64,000 bases of DNA, from positions 1 through 64,000 of the forward strand of contig JAHLWP010000001.1 in NCBI GenBank assembly GCA_019057865.1, read 5' to 3'. How positions within the stretch are numbered: position 1 is the stretch's first letter; each line of letters opens with the position of its first letter. This stretch comes from Promethearchaeota archaeon. Its GTDB lineage: Archaea > Asgardarchaeota > Lokiarchaeia > Sigyniarchaeales > SOKP01. Made by a program: the position numbers and the translations under genes. The notes beneath the pieces are model-generated. The model was not told where the DNA came from and made no database searches. It was given only the letters and a program-made list of their open reading frames with translations. Shown here piece by piece: positions 41,468-50,046 of the stretch.

Positions 41468-42141
41468 TCAGTAATTTTCACCATTCTCTTCTTTTTCTTT
41501 TTTATTTTTTTATCTTCCATTTGTATTAGATTCGAAATTTCTCCTTCTAATTGTAAATAATTCAGTTTTAATTCAAGATAAAAATCTGAAAATGAAGAAA
41601 AAAATACTGATTCACAGCTACATAATAGACCTGCAATCTGAATTATTACATTTAATAAGCGAGGATGCCGATGTATTTCAAGTTCTGAGAGAATATGAAG
41701 AACCCTCCATATTTTTTTACTTAGATTCCTTATCTCTTTCAAATGTTTTTTATCAATTTCGAGTTGTTTGTTTTTAACATTTTCCATTAGTTTTATTATC
41801 ATTTCTGCGATTTTTCCATCAACAATTCCAATCTTTTTTGATAGAGTAGTGTACTGAGAAAATAACGATGTAAGCTCTCTTTCCCATTTTTTAATAGGAT
41901 TTGGTGCTCCAATAGGTTTTGTTCTATTAGATTCAGATCTACTAGATTTTGAGAATCTCATGCGTATAATCTCACATTTAAAATTCAAAAAAGAGCGTAA
42001 TTGCCTTGAAAGTTCATTGATTCGTTCAGATCCCTCCAGAGAGTACCAGTCAAGAAATTCTGAGCTTTCCCCATTTCCTAATAAAAAAAGATTATCAGAA
42101 ATATCATAGATATCTATCAAATCATCAGTATGATTTGTCAT
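41464..42141 (-). CDS. Hypothetical helical protein coupled to the HNH-like protein
   Basis: 225 residues, helical, with a long heptad-like middle (about 95-165) and a strongly basic C terminus (KKIKKKKKRMVKITE). No known domain. Its stop overlaps the start of the 939-residue HNH-like gene in ATGA, so the two are translated together and probably act together. The basic tail may bind nucleic acid; that is inference. Confidence 0.72.
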   Translation of the reverse strand: MTNHTDDLIDIYDISDNLFLLGNGESSEFLDWYSLEGSERINELSRQLRSFLNFKCEIIRMRFSKSSRSESNRTKPIGAPNPIKKWERELTSLFSQYTTLSKKIGIVDGKIAEMIIKLMENVKNKQLEIDKKHLKEIRNLSKKIWRVLHILSELEIHRHPRLLNVIIQIAGLLCSCESVFFSSFSDFYLELKLNYLQLEGEISNLIQMEDKKIKKKKKRMVKITE

Positions 42142-42267
42142 AAAAATAAATATTTCTCGTTATATTTAAATAAAAAAAAAGCATTCATTTTCTGATTTAT
42201 AATTCCAATAAATTTTTACTTGAGAATCACTTATATAATCTTTAAAATAATTGTTTCATAATTCCAT

Positions 42268-43014
42268 GTGATTTTAATGTTTTCTCCTGCTAGTTTAAAA
42301 GGTGAATCGCCAGTTCCTATCGATGAAAGAATTCGCAAAAAATATTTTATTCTTTATTTGGTAATCATTATTCTTAGTTTTATTCCTTGTTCATTATTTG
42401 AGTATTTTTATTTCATATCTTTATGGAAAGAACAATTTTACATAATTTTTCTTTTGTTATTGCCTTTTAATATATTTATTTTAATTTATATCCTCCAATT
42501 AAGTGCGATTTTATTTTCATCGTTATTTTTAACATTAATTAAGATTATATACTCACCGAAAGAGGGTGTTTTTAGACGCAACATTGAAGATAAGGATTAT
42601 CTTTACTGGAATTTAAGAAATATTGTGAAAAAATGGCCGTTGTTTATTACAGCTTCAAATCCTTTTCCTTGGCTAAAAAATCGTTTTACATTGAGGTTAT
42701 TTGGAGTGAAAATTGGAAAAAAATGTATATGCGATAATGCCTGGATTTCTTCGGAGTTTGTAACAATTGGTAAAAATGTTATTATTGGTATGAATTCAAC
42801 AGTCATTACTTTCGGGATTGAAAAAGATAATTTTATTCTTAAAAAAATTATTATTGAAGATGATGCACTAATAGGAGCTAAATGTGTGTTATTACCTGGT
42901 ACATTAATTAAAAAGAATGCTAAATTATCAGCACATTCCTATACAAATTATGATGATATTTTAGAAGAAAATTTAATTTATGCTGGTCATCCTGCAAAAT
43001 TAAAGAAAAAATAA
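42268..43014 (+). CDS. Membrane-anchored left-handed beta-helix acyltransferase (paralogue)
   Basis: 248 residues. Two hydrophobic segments near the N terminus (YFILYLVIIILSFIPCSLF; IFILIYILQLSAILFSSLF) precede IIYSPKEGVFRR and the hexapeptide-repeat domain (IGKKCICDNAWISSEFVTIG, VIIGMNSTVITFG, DDALIGAKCVLLPGTLI). Same layout as 37719-38612 but shorter and diverged. It is 6 nt upstream of the phosphoesterase gene, so the two form an operon. Likely modifies a lipid or glycan at the membrane. Confidence 0.8.
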   Translation: MILMFSPASLKGESPVPIDERIRKKYFILYLVIIILSFIPCSLFEYFYFISLWKEQFYIIFLLLLPFNIFILIYILQLSAILFSSLFLTLIKIIYSPKEGVFRRNIEDKDYLYWNLRNIVKKWPLFITASNPFPWLKNRFTLRLFGVKIGKKCICDNAWISSEFVTIGKNVIIGMNSTVITFGIEKDNFILKKIIIEDDALIGAKCVLLPGTLIKKNAKLSAHSYTNYDDILEENLIYAGHPAKLKKK

Positions 43015-43020
43015 AGGATT

Positions 43021-44616
43021 ATGATAACCGAAAAGAGTTTAACAATGGGAACCTCAGAAAAAGTTAGTAAAAAGAAAAGATTGGTAATTGTTTCAGATAC
43101 TCACATGACTCGTTGGGAAGGAGCGTTTAACCTTCACGCGTATAATGTAGGAATTGAGAAAATTAATAAAATAAAAGATGTGTCTCTTTTCCTTCATTTA
43201 GGTGATATAACTCATACGGGAACTTTATTAGAGTATGAATACGCTATGGAACAATTCAAAAAGTTTAAACCTATTTCAAAAGCTCCACTTATGTTTCTAA
43301 TTGGCAACCACGACAGTCTTAACGTTGGATATTTATTATTCGAAGAAATGATTGGTAGGAGACATTATGAGTATGAAGATGATGAATTATATGTGATTGG
43401 GGTTGATAGCACAAAACCAGATTTACCAGGTGGTATTATCCATCATAATATAAGAGAAGCTGTTAGAAAAAGACTAGAAAAACCAGAAAGGGAAGATAAA
43501 TTTAAAGTAGTGTGTTTTCATCACCAACTCATTCCGATACCCAATACAGGAAAAGAAAGATCAGCTATAGATGATTCAGGAGATATGCTTAAAATGTTAA
43601 TCGATGCTAAAGCAGATTTAGTGCTAAATGGGCATAGACATATTTCAAATCTATATGCTGTTTCCAGTAGTGAAAAAGATTTATATATTTTTAATGCCGG
43701 AACTTTTAGTTGCAATAAAACAAGATATAGAGAACTTTTTACCTATAGTATTATAGATATCTTAGGAAATAAAATCAATTTTAAAATTTTACCTATATTA
43801 GATTCAAATTTTAAGAAAGAGATACATAGGGAGGTTAATTATTATCTCCCTTTAGAAATTGAAATGGATCAAAAACCATTATGCAAATTTATACAATTTT
43901 CAAATTCTTTAATTTCTGCAGACTCAGAAGAGAAATTCACTAATTTAGATAAGGCAATAGATAAGATAAACAAAATAAAAAATATAGATTTAGTTGTACA
44001 TACAGGTAATTTATCTAAAAATAGCTATAAAGAAGAATTTATTATTGCTAAAGAAAAACTAAACAAATTGATTCATCCTCTTTTAGTGGTACCTGGTTTC
44101 ACTGATTCAAAACCTCCCGCATGGGATTATTGGATGAATTATATCGGTTCATTGGATCCTTTATATGAAAATGATAAAATTTATTTTCAGGGAATTAATT
44201 CTACTACTCCGGATTCTAATGAAGGATTTATAGGTCGAAAAAGGCTAAATAGATTCATAGATAAAGTATTAAAACTAAGCCATCAAAAAATATTTGGGGT
44301 GTGTTGTTTTCATAGTTTAATTCCTACACCGCTTTCAGTATGGAGAACAGAGTTAATTGATTCTGGAGATGTTCTCTCTCAATTCGCTCGTACACAAGTA
44401 GATATTGTATTAAATAATACACCAAGTATATCTTTTAATGCAAAGATTGAGAATACAATATTTTCGAATGGAGGAAATCTTGAAGTGGAACGTTTCGATA
44501 ATTCTTTTATTGAAATTGATATTTACAAGAAGGGATTTGTTGTTTTAAAAGAGCATAATTTAAGAACTGGTGAAGTTAAAGTAATTGGTAACTATTACAT
44601 TACAATTTTAATTTAA
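43021..44616 (+). CDS. Tandem calcineurin-like metallophosphoesterase, second domain degenerate
   Basis: 531 residues in two homologous halves. Half 1 has intact metal ligands: SDTHM (D26, H28), LGDITHTG, GNHDS, CFHHQ and NGHRH. Half 2 (from about residue 290) keeps the fold (LVVHTGNLSK, FCCFHSLIPTP-like CCFHSLIPT, DSGDVL) but the ligands are lost: GD becomes GN, GNHD becomes PGFTD and GHRH becomes NNTPS. The product is thus probably one active and one structural or regulatory domain. The family hydrolyses phosphomono- or diesters. It follows the acyltransferase gene by 6 nt. Confidence 0.87.
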   Translation: MITEKSLTMGTSEKVSKKKRLVIVSDTHMTRWEGAFNLHAYNVGIEKINKIKDVSLFLHLGDITHTGTLLEYEYAMEQFKKFKPISKAPLMFLIGNHDSLNVGYLLFEEMIGRRHYEYEDDELYVIGVDSTKPDLPGGIIHHNIREAVRKRLEKPEREDKFKVVCFHHQLIPIPNTGKERSAIDDSGDMLKMLIDAKADLVLNGHRHISNLYAVSSSEKDLYIFNAGTFSCNKTRYRELFTYSIIDILGNKINFKILPILDSNFKKEIHREVNYYLPLEIEMDQKPLCKFIQFSNSLISADSEEKFTNLDKAIDKINKIKNIDLVVHTGNLSKNSYKEEFIIAKEKLNKLIHPLLVVPGFTDSKPPAWDYWMNYIGSLDPLYENDKIYFQGINSTTPDSNEGFIGRKRLNRFIDKVLKLSHQKIFGVCCFHSLIPTPLSVWRTELIDSGDVLSQFARTQVDIVLNNTPSISFNAKIENTIFSNGGNLEVERFDNSFIEIDIYKKGFVVLKEHNLRTGEVKVIGNYYITILI

Positions 44617-44667
44617 TCTAAAAATAATTTTAATTTTTAACATCATATTATCAATTTTGATAGAGAC

Positions 44668-45903
44668 ATGAAGAATCCTATTTACTTAAAACAATTTAAT
44701 TTGATTCTTATCAGATACAACGAGATTTGGTTAAAATCTCAAAAAGTAAAAATTCGAATGTTAAGAATCTTAATGAACAATATTAAAAATATGTTAAAAC
44801 GTGAGGGAATATCATTTCATAAATATCAGCTAAGTAAAGATTCAGCAAGAATATTCTTTTTTTTAAAAAATAAAGATATATGTAATGCTATAGAAGTTTT
44901 AAAGAACGCTTTTGGAATATATTCACTAAGTCCAACTTTAAGAACTTCAAGCGAACTCAAAAATATAACTAAAAAAACTATTGAAGTATGTGAGGAAGTA
45001 TTGAAAAAAGGGGATACTTTTGCTCTTAGAGTTAAACGATCAGGAAAACATGAATTTTCTTCCCAAGATGTCGCTGTAAAAGTAGGAAAAGCAATATTAG
45101 ATAATTTTTCGAATTTAAATTTAAAGGTTAATCTATCAAATCCTAAAAAGAAGATTTTTATAGAAGTCAGAGATGAATTTGCTTACATTTTTACCCAGAT
45201 AATCAAAAGTAAATGGGGAGGTTTACCTATTGAAACAAATAAGAAAATCTTAATAATGGATGTTGGAAGAATTAATGATATTATTGCTGGATTTTTATTG
45301 ATGAGAAGAGGATGTGAAATTTACCCTATATTATTTAACCTAACTGAAAATAACGATGTTTTTGAAAAAAGAATATTAAATTGGAAGGAATTAATACATT
45401 TTACTCCTTATTTTAAATTCACGATAAGAAAAATTAATTTAGTTGAGATAATTCAAAACATCTTGCATGAACTTAGTGAGGAGAAATATATCTGTGCTAT
45501 CTGTCGGCTTATTAGGTTTGATATTATCTCAAAAATATTAAAAGATTCAAATATAAATGTTTTCGACAAAATTAGGGCAATTTCTGATGGAGTAAGTTTA
45601 AATAATTCAACACTATGTACCGATGATATTGATTTAGAATCACTCTCATTCAATTTTTTATTTTCTGAATATCCAATCTTTACATCATTAATAGGTTCAG
45701 ATTTAGAAAAAATTCAACATTTCCAAAATAACATATCAAAGAAACTATTAAAAGTCGATTACTGTCAATTTAAACCTAAAAATCAAGAATTTAATAGTCA
45801 AATTTTAGAAAAATTATATAGATCTTTAAAACTTGAGGATATAATAAAGGATAGTATAGAAAGTATGGAAGAATATGATATTTTACTAAATGAAACTCTC
45901 TAA
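44668..45903 (+). CDS. ThiI-like THUMP protein with a degenerate PP-loop
   Basis: 411 residues. The N-terminal ferredoxin-like and THUMP domains match ThiI, which makes 4-thiouridine in tRNA (IRYNEIWLKSQKVKIRML; VKRSGKHEFSSQDVAVKVG). The C-terminal half aligns with the ATP pyrophosphatase domain (GFLLMRRGCEIYPILFNL), but the SGGxDS PP-loop is replaced by DVGRINDI. The C-x-x-C-R motif survives as CAICRLI while GESLGQVxSQT is eroded to ISDGVSLNNST. It is probably unable to adenylate tRNA and may be a tRNA-binding adaptor. A ubiquitin-like ThiS/MoaD gene follows. Confidence 0.82.
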   Translation: MKNPIYLKQFNLILIRYNEIWLKSQKVKIRMLRILMNNIKNMLKREGISFHKYQLSKDSARIFFFLKNKDICNAIEVLKNAFGIYSLSPTLRTSSELKNITKKTIEVCEEVLKKGDTFALRVKRSGKHEFSSQDVAVKVGKAILDNFSNLNLKVNLSNPKKKIFIEVRDEFAYIFTQIIKSKWGGLPIETNKKILIMDVGRINDIIAGFLLMRRGCEIYPILFNLTENNDVFEKRILNWKELIHFTPYFKFTIRKINLVEIIQNILHELSEEKYICAICRLIRFDIISKILKDSNINVFDKIRAISDGVSLNNSTLCTDDIDLESLSFNFLFSEYPIFTSLIGSDLEKIQHFQNNISKKLLKVDYCQFKPKNQEFNSQILEKLYRSLKLEDIIKDSIESMEEYDILLNETL

Positions 45904-46052
45904 AAAGAAACTTAACATATTAATTTATTTTATGGTTTATAAAAATGAAACTTAAAAGAAAGGAATCTTTCTAGAAAACTCAGAAATAGAGATTATTTGG
46001 TTTTAACATTAACAAGATTATGTAATTCTCAATTATAATAAAAGGAATGATT

Positions 46053-46334
46053 ATGGCAAAAGTAAAATTGAACCTATTAAATATCTTTCAATTAAAACTT
46101 AATAAAAAATTTATTGAATATGAGGGAAACACTGTTGGGGATATAATCTCTAAATTTATAGATGAGAATAAAGAAAAACTTGATGAAAATTTAATAATTA
46201 AAAACAAAAAAAAGCTAAATCCACAAATGCTAATTTTAGTGAATGGACGGAATATTAAATACTTAAATAATTATAAAACCAAACTTAGTAATGGAGATGA
46301 GCTATACCTATCATTTCCTTTGGCAGGGGGCTAA
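46053..46334 (+). CDS. Ubiquitin-like ThiS/MoaD-family sulfur carrier protein
   Basis: 93 residues of beta-grasp fold ending in the diagnostic Gly-Gly (LSFPLAGG). AAAGGA at 46041-46046 sits directly against an ATG at 46047 but 6 nt from the ATG at 46053, so the latter is taken as the start. Such proteins are activated as C-terminal adenylates and thiocarboxylates for thiamine, molybdopterin or tRNA thiolation, or are conjugated to proteins (SAMP). Its place next to the ThiI-like gene suggests a sulfur-transfer or tRNA-modification role. Confidence 0.87.
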   Translation: MAKVKLNLLNIFQLKLNKKFIEYEGNTVGDIISKFIDENKEKLDENLIIKNKKKLNPQMLILVNGRNIKYLNNYKTKLSNGDELYLSFPLAGG

Positions 46335-46476
46335 CTTAATTAAATGTTGAGTATATTACCTCAAGACAAAAATAGTCTTATAATTTCTTACGAAATGTAA
46401 TGATTTATTAATATCTTTAATTATTGAATTATTATTGGATAAACTTTTTTAGGTAATACAACATAAATAATTTCAG

Positions 46477-46546
46477 AAATCAATATGTACGCAAGTATTA
46501 TAACCGCAATTACAAAAAGGGGTCGGATTTGAATCAATATGTACGC
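46477..46546 (+). repeat. Partial duplicate of the GTPase gene's 5' end
   Basis: caatatgtacgc at 46481-46492 repeats at 46535-46546 (the GTPase start), and 27 bases beginning aagtattataaccgcaatt at 46493-46519 repeat at 46589-46615. The upstream copy lacks the bases encoding the P-loop, so it reads as a 14-codon frame, MYASIITAITKRGR-, ending TGA just before the GTPase leader. It looks like a tandem duplication followed by internal deletion, or an assembly artefact. Confidence 0.8.
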
Positions 46547-47477
46547 TAGGAAGGTAGTTTTTTTAGGACTCGACTTTGCAGGTAAAACAAGTATTATAAC
46601 CGCAATTACAAAAAGATTTGGTTTTGAAGAAGAGGTAGCAAGATTAAAACCAACTCGAAGAGTTGCTAGGGATACTTTTAGATTTTTAGGATTAGAATTT
46701 TATAGAATGGATTTTGGGGGTCAAGCCCAATACAGAGAAGATTATTTAAAAAATCCAGCAAAATATTTAAGCGGAACAGATTTGATTTTTTATGTTATTG
46801 ATGCCCAAGATTATAACAGATATATAGAAACCATAGATTATCTAGACCAACTTCTGCTTTTTTTTAAAGAGGAACAAGATTATCCTCCTATATGTGTGTT
46901 ATTCCATAAAATGGACCCTCAATTCGTCAAAGATAGAGTCATTAATCGAAAAATTCTTACGTTAAAGCAAGCACTTACGAGATATTCACATGATTTTGAT
47001 ATTTTTTTCTTTGAAACGACTATATTTGACATCAAATCGATAATGACAGCGTTTTCAAGTGGCCTATCAATGGTATTTGAAAAGATGGAAATAGTTTCAA
47101 ATTTATTTTCAGAGATAAGTAGGAATTACAACTCAATTTTAATTGCATTATTTGATGCAAAAGGGATAACAATTGGAGAATATTATAAGCCTCATCTACA
47201 ATTAAAAGAAAAAATAAAAATCTATGAAATTTATATTAAGTTACAAAAGCAGATTGTAGCAGAAAATAGAACTTTACTTGAATTTTCTGATAAATTTGAT
47301 AGTGGAATTAAATTTTCTGGCGTAATTGAAGTTCTTAATTTTGGCAATTTATATTTTTATTTATTATTTATAATACAAGAGGATGAAACTGATTTGGAAA
47401 AAACAGTTGATATTTTAAATAAAATTGAGTCGGCTAAACCCCAAATGGAGAATTTGATTTTACAGATTATCCAATAA
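46539..47477 (+). CDS. Arf/Rag-like GTPase with C-terminal roadblock/longin-like domain
   Basis: 312 residues. The G domain has GLDFAGKTS (P-loop), a Thr-containing switch I region, DFGGQ and HKMD (NKxD position). The C-terminal ~110 residues (ISRNYNSILIALFDAKGITIG ...) look like the roadblock/longin-type dimerisation domain of Rag/Gtr GTPases. That combination is a eukaryotic-signature architecture reported from Asgard archaea. Its 3' end overlaps the convergent PfkB gene by 18 bp. Partners unknown. Confidence 0.87.
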   Translation: MYARKVVFLGLDFAGKTSIITAITKRFGFEEEVARLKPTRRVARDTFRFLGLEFYRMDFGGQAQYREDYLKNPAKYLSGTDLIFYVIDAQDYNRYIETIDYLDQLLLFFKEEQDYPPICVLFHKMDPQFVKDRVINRKILTLKQALTRYSHDFDIFFFETTIFDIKSIMTAFSSGLSMVFEKMEIVSNLFSEISRNYNSILIALFDAKGITIGEYYKPHLQLKEKIKIYEIYIKLQKQIVAENRTLLEFSDKFDSGIKFSGVIEVLNFGNLYFYLLFIIQEDETDLEKTVDILNKIESAKPQMENLILQIIQ

Positions 47478-48482
47478 AATCCTGATTATTTTCAATAAAT
47501 AAGTAGCGTATTTTCCACATAAACTAAGAATAGATTTCAATTGATCAGAATTCTCTTTTTTAAGCAACTCATTTAATTTAAATTTATCTTCTACAGCATC
47601 ATATAATTTTGTTAAAAATCCAGCAGCGTAACAATCTCCAGCTCCTGTTCGATCTACTATTTCTGAGACTTCAACACCAGGAAAGTGAAGATTAAAGAAA
47701 TCAGTTATTATATAAGAACCCTTACTTCCTGCTGTATAAACCCGGATTTTTGCATATGGTTTGAATTTTTCATCAACTTCTATTACTGATGAATGGTTAT
47801 TTTTTAAAATAATATATGCATCTTTCAAATTAAGAAAAAAAAGATCATATCTTTTCCTTATTAATTGAGTTAATTGTTGTAAAGTTTGAACTTTTTGAGT
47901 TTCAATATTATATGCTGTGATTAAATCTAATTGAGAAGCTCTTTCAAATATTTCTATAAACTTTTTAGCAATAGGAGTAGAAAAAATTATTTTCCCATTC
48001 TCAAATATAACATCATCTACTTTTTTTCCCTCAAAACTCATTTTATTTTTCAAGTTTGGAGCCAAATGGATTTTAGTAGTAAAACTAGACTTTATTATAG
48101 TGCTAACTGGAGTGATTTCATCTATTTGAAAAACAGCATCAGTATTAATACCTAATGCTTTTAATTCATCATACATCCATTCACTTCCTCTCCCAATGAT
48201 TGAAATTAGTTTTGTTGGAATTCCCAATCTAGTGAGAAATTCACTTGAATTATTACCATTACCTCCACGTTTAAAATAACAATGGCCAATGATTTTTTTA
48301 GGTGTTTCTGAAAATCCACTTTTGATAACTTTCTCAAATATCTTGCGATTTAAATCATCAGGATTATACTTAATAAATTGACTTAATCGAGATACGATTT
48401 TTTCAACTAATTGCTCGTAAAAATCGCTTTCATAATTAAGATCTAGATGCAGTTCACCTAGAACTAGTATTTCTTTTAACAT
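47460..48482 (-). CDS. PfkB/ribokinase-family carbohydrate kinase
   Basis: 340 residues. The family signature 1 region is GGNGNNSSEFLTRLGIPTKL; signature 2, with the catalytic Asp and anion hole, is VDRTGAGDCYAAGF. Members phosphorylate sugars or nucleosides with ATP; the substrate is unclear. The N-terminal insertion between strand 1 and the GGN motif (about residues 15-75) is longer than usual. The 3' end overlaps the GTPase gene. Confidence 0.88.
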   Translation of the reverse strand: MLKEILVLGELHLDLNYESDFYEQLVEKIVSRLSQFIKYNPDDLNRKIFEKVIKSGFSETPKKIIGHCYFKRGGNGNNSSEFLTRLGIPTKLISIIGRGSEWMYDELKALGINTDAVFQIDEITPVSTIIKSSFTTKIHLAPNLKNKMSFEGKKVDDVIFENGKIIFSTPIAKKFIEIFERASQLDLITAYNIETQKVQTLQQLTQLIRKRYDLFFLNLKDAYIILKNNHSSVIEVDEKFKPYAKIRVYTAGSKGSYIITDFFNLHFPGVEVSEIVDRTGAGDCYAAGFLTKLYDAVEDKFKLNELLKKENSDQLKSILSLCGKYATYLLKIIRILLDNL

Positions 48483-48513
48483 GATAGTTCCCCCTAGTAA
48501 AATAAATCTTTAA

Positions 48514-48617
48514 CGCAGATGGAGGGAATCGAACCCCCGAGCGCTTTCGCGCACCGGCTCTCTATGTCAGCAAAAAAACTCTCGAGGCCGGCGTCTTACC
48601 AGCTAGGCTACATCTGC
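48514..48617 (-). tRNA. tRNA-Ser(CGA) with a 21-nt intron
   Basis: Acceptor arms GCAGATG/CATCTGC pair perfectly and the discriminator is G, as in archaeal tRNA-Ser. The anticodon stem CCGGC/GCCGG encloses a 28-nt segment; removing 21 nt (48560-48580, between positions 37 and 38) leaves the loop CTCGAGA, anticodon CGA. The variable arm is long (GCGC GAAA GCGC), as expected for Ser. The T-arm is GGGGGTTCGATTCCC. No CCA is encoded. The exact intron borders are ambiguous by a few bases because of GAGA repeats. Confidence 0.93.
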
Positions 48618-48704
48618 TTAAATGTGAAATTATATAAAACTACTATTAATTTTAAAATGGAATAGATATAAATTTCTTTCCATTTTAAGGTTAAGAGAAA
48701 CTAG

Positions 48705-49007
48705 TTATTTTGATACCGGAACATAGATTTTTAATTTTAAAGAGGGGTCTAGTAATTTAATTAATCCTTCTTCTTCATATTGTTTAAATAATAATTTTAC
48801 TGTTGAGACTCTTATATCATATTTTAATGCGATATCTGTTGCTAGAATGCTTTTCCTTTTTAATATTTCTTCTTTTAGATCTTTCTCAAGCTTTCTCGGA
48901 ATGAATGCATCTCTCTCAACAACATTTATCTGTTTGGTTCTTCCATATTTTCTTCTTAGATTTAATGTTCCTTTTCTTACTATTAGTTTTTCTTCTTTCT
49001 CAGACAA
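48705..49007 (-). CDS. Ribosomal protein eS25
   Basis: 100 residues. A basic N terminus precedes a winged helix matching eS25 throughout (FIPRKLEKDLKEEILKRKS, ATDIALKYDIRVSTVKLLF, YEEEGLIKLLD, IYVPVSK). It belongs to the small ribosomal subunit of archaea and eukaryotes, near the head. It lies next to tRNA-Ser and a Bud23-like rRNA methyltransferase, a translation-related neighbourhood. A plain HTH regulator is less likely given the C-terminal IYVP signature. Confidence 0.78.
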   Translation of the reverse strand: MSEKEEKLIVRKGTLNLRRKYGRTKQINVVERDAFIPRKLEKDLKEEILKRKSILATDIALKYDIRVSTVKLLFKQYEEEGLIKLLDPSLKLKIYVPVSK

Positions 49008-49159
49008 ATAAAATCACAAAATTTTCTCGAAGATGAGTATTCGAATAATTTGAAATAAAAAATATTTAAAATCTAATAAAATTTTTGATTTAATATTGAA
49101 TTATAAATAAGATAGATATTGCTAACCATAATATAATGAGTTTTTAAGCTACAAGGAAA

Positions 49160-49795
49160 TTGAATGAAGATTTTAATTTTAATGTAAAGAAAGAGAGACC
49201 AGAAGAGATTTACCAGAATATTTTTGATTACTATACGGAACAAACAATTCTTCAATATGCTACTTCAAAAAGTATGAAAAAAATACAAGAAAAGATAACA
49301 TTAAGAGCTCTCGAAATCTTAGATCATACAAAAAAAAATTATATAATTTTAGATGCAGGAAGTGGACCAGGTTTTACATCCATTTTTTTAAAAACACTTG
49401 GTTATAAGAATGTTGTTGCTCTTGATTTGATCTCTGATTTCCTAAAGATTTTTGATCTGAAAGATGTGAATCCAATATTAGCAGATATGTGCTTTCTTCC
49501 ATTTCGATCTCATATTTTTGATGCTGTCATTTCAATTTCAGCTTTACAATGGATATATAGAGATATTAATAATAAAAGTATGGATTTGAAGTTAATAAAT
49601 ATGATAAACTCTTTTTATAATGCTCTAAAACCTAAATGTAAGGCAGTAATTCAATTTTATCCTAAGAATAAAACAATTATGGAAAATATAGGGAAAATAA
49701 TTGTAAAGAACACCGATTTTGATGGAAATTTCATAATAGACAATCCAAATAATCCTAAAAAGAGAAAAATTTTTTTATTACTGAAGAAAAATTAA
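49160..49795 (+). CDS. Bud23-like SAM-dependent methyltransferase
   Basis: 211 residues. The N terminus (KKERPEEIYQNIFDYYTEQT, MKKIQEKITLRALEIL) and the motif ISISALQWI match Bud23, which makes N7-methylguanosine in small-subunit rRNA in eukaryotes together with Trm112. The SAM-binding motif is DAGSGPGFTSIFL with LDL as acidic strand end. It is shorter than eukaryotic Bud23, lacking most of the C-terminal basic tail. The TTG at 49160 has aagga upstream; the ATG at 49164 is out of frame. Substrate is inferred. Confidence 0.82.
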   Translation: MNEDFNFNVKKERPEEIYQNIFDYYTEQTILQYATSKSMKKIQEKITLRALEILDHTKKNYIILDAGSGPGFTSIFLKTLGYKNVVALDLISDFLKIFDLKDVNPILADMCFLPFRSHIFDAVISISALQWIYRDINNKSMDLKLINMINSFYNALKPKCKAVIQFYPKNKTIMENIGKIIVKNTDFDGNFIIDNPNNPKKRKIFLLLKKN

Positions 49796-49954
49796 TAAAT
49801 TTTAGAAACAAGATGATATAACTTTAAGTTCTCTATTTTAAAGATATGATAAAATCTAGTTGTTTTATTTTCTTAATTGCTTAATATTTTTTATCTAATA
49901 GTAAAGATTTTTATTTACAAGATTTATTATTTTTATACATTTTTCAAAAATTAA

Positions 49955-49972
49955 TAAAAACATATATACTAG
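49955..49972 (+). promoter_or_regulatory. Probable TATA box for the surface-protein operon
   Basis: aaaaacatatatactag with the TATA-like core at about 49960-49968 lies ~80 bp before the ATG at 50047. An aggt sequence near 50036 precedes the start codon. Confidence 0.4.
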
Positions 49973-50046
49973 AAATAGGATCTTAATGTTAACAAATTCT
50001 ATTTTTTCGTATATAAAAAAAATTTGTTATAAAAAAGGTAATAAAT

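Noticed and set aside
48514..48617. tRNA-Leu instead of tRNA-Ser
   Set aside because: The long variable arm fits both, but anticodon CGA and discriminator G indicate serine.
48705..49007. A small HTH transcription factor
   Set aside because: Length, basic N terminus and the IYVP C-terminal signature match eS25 better.
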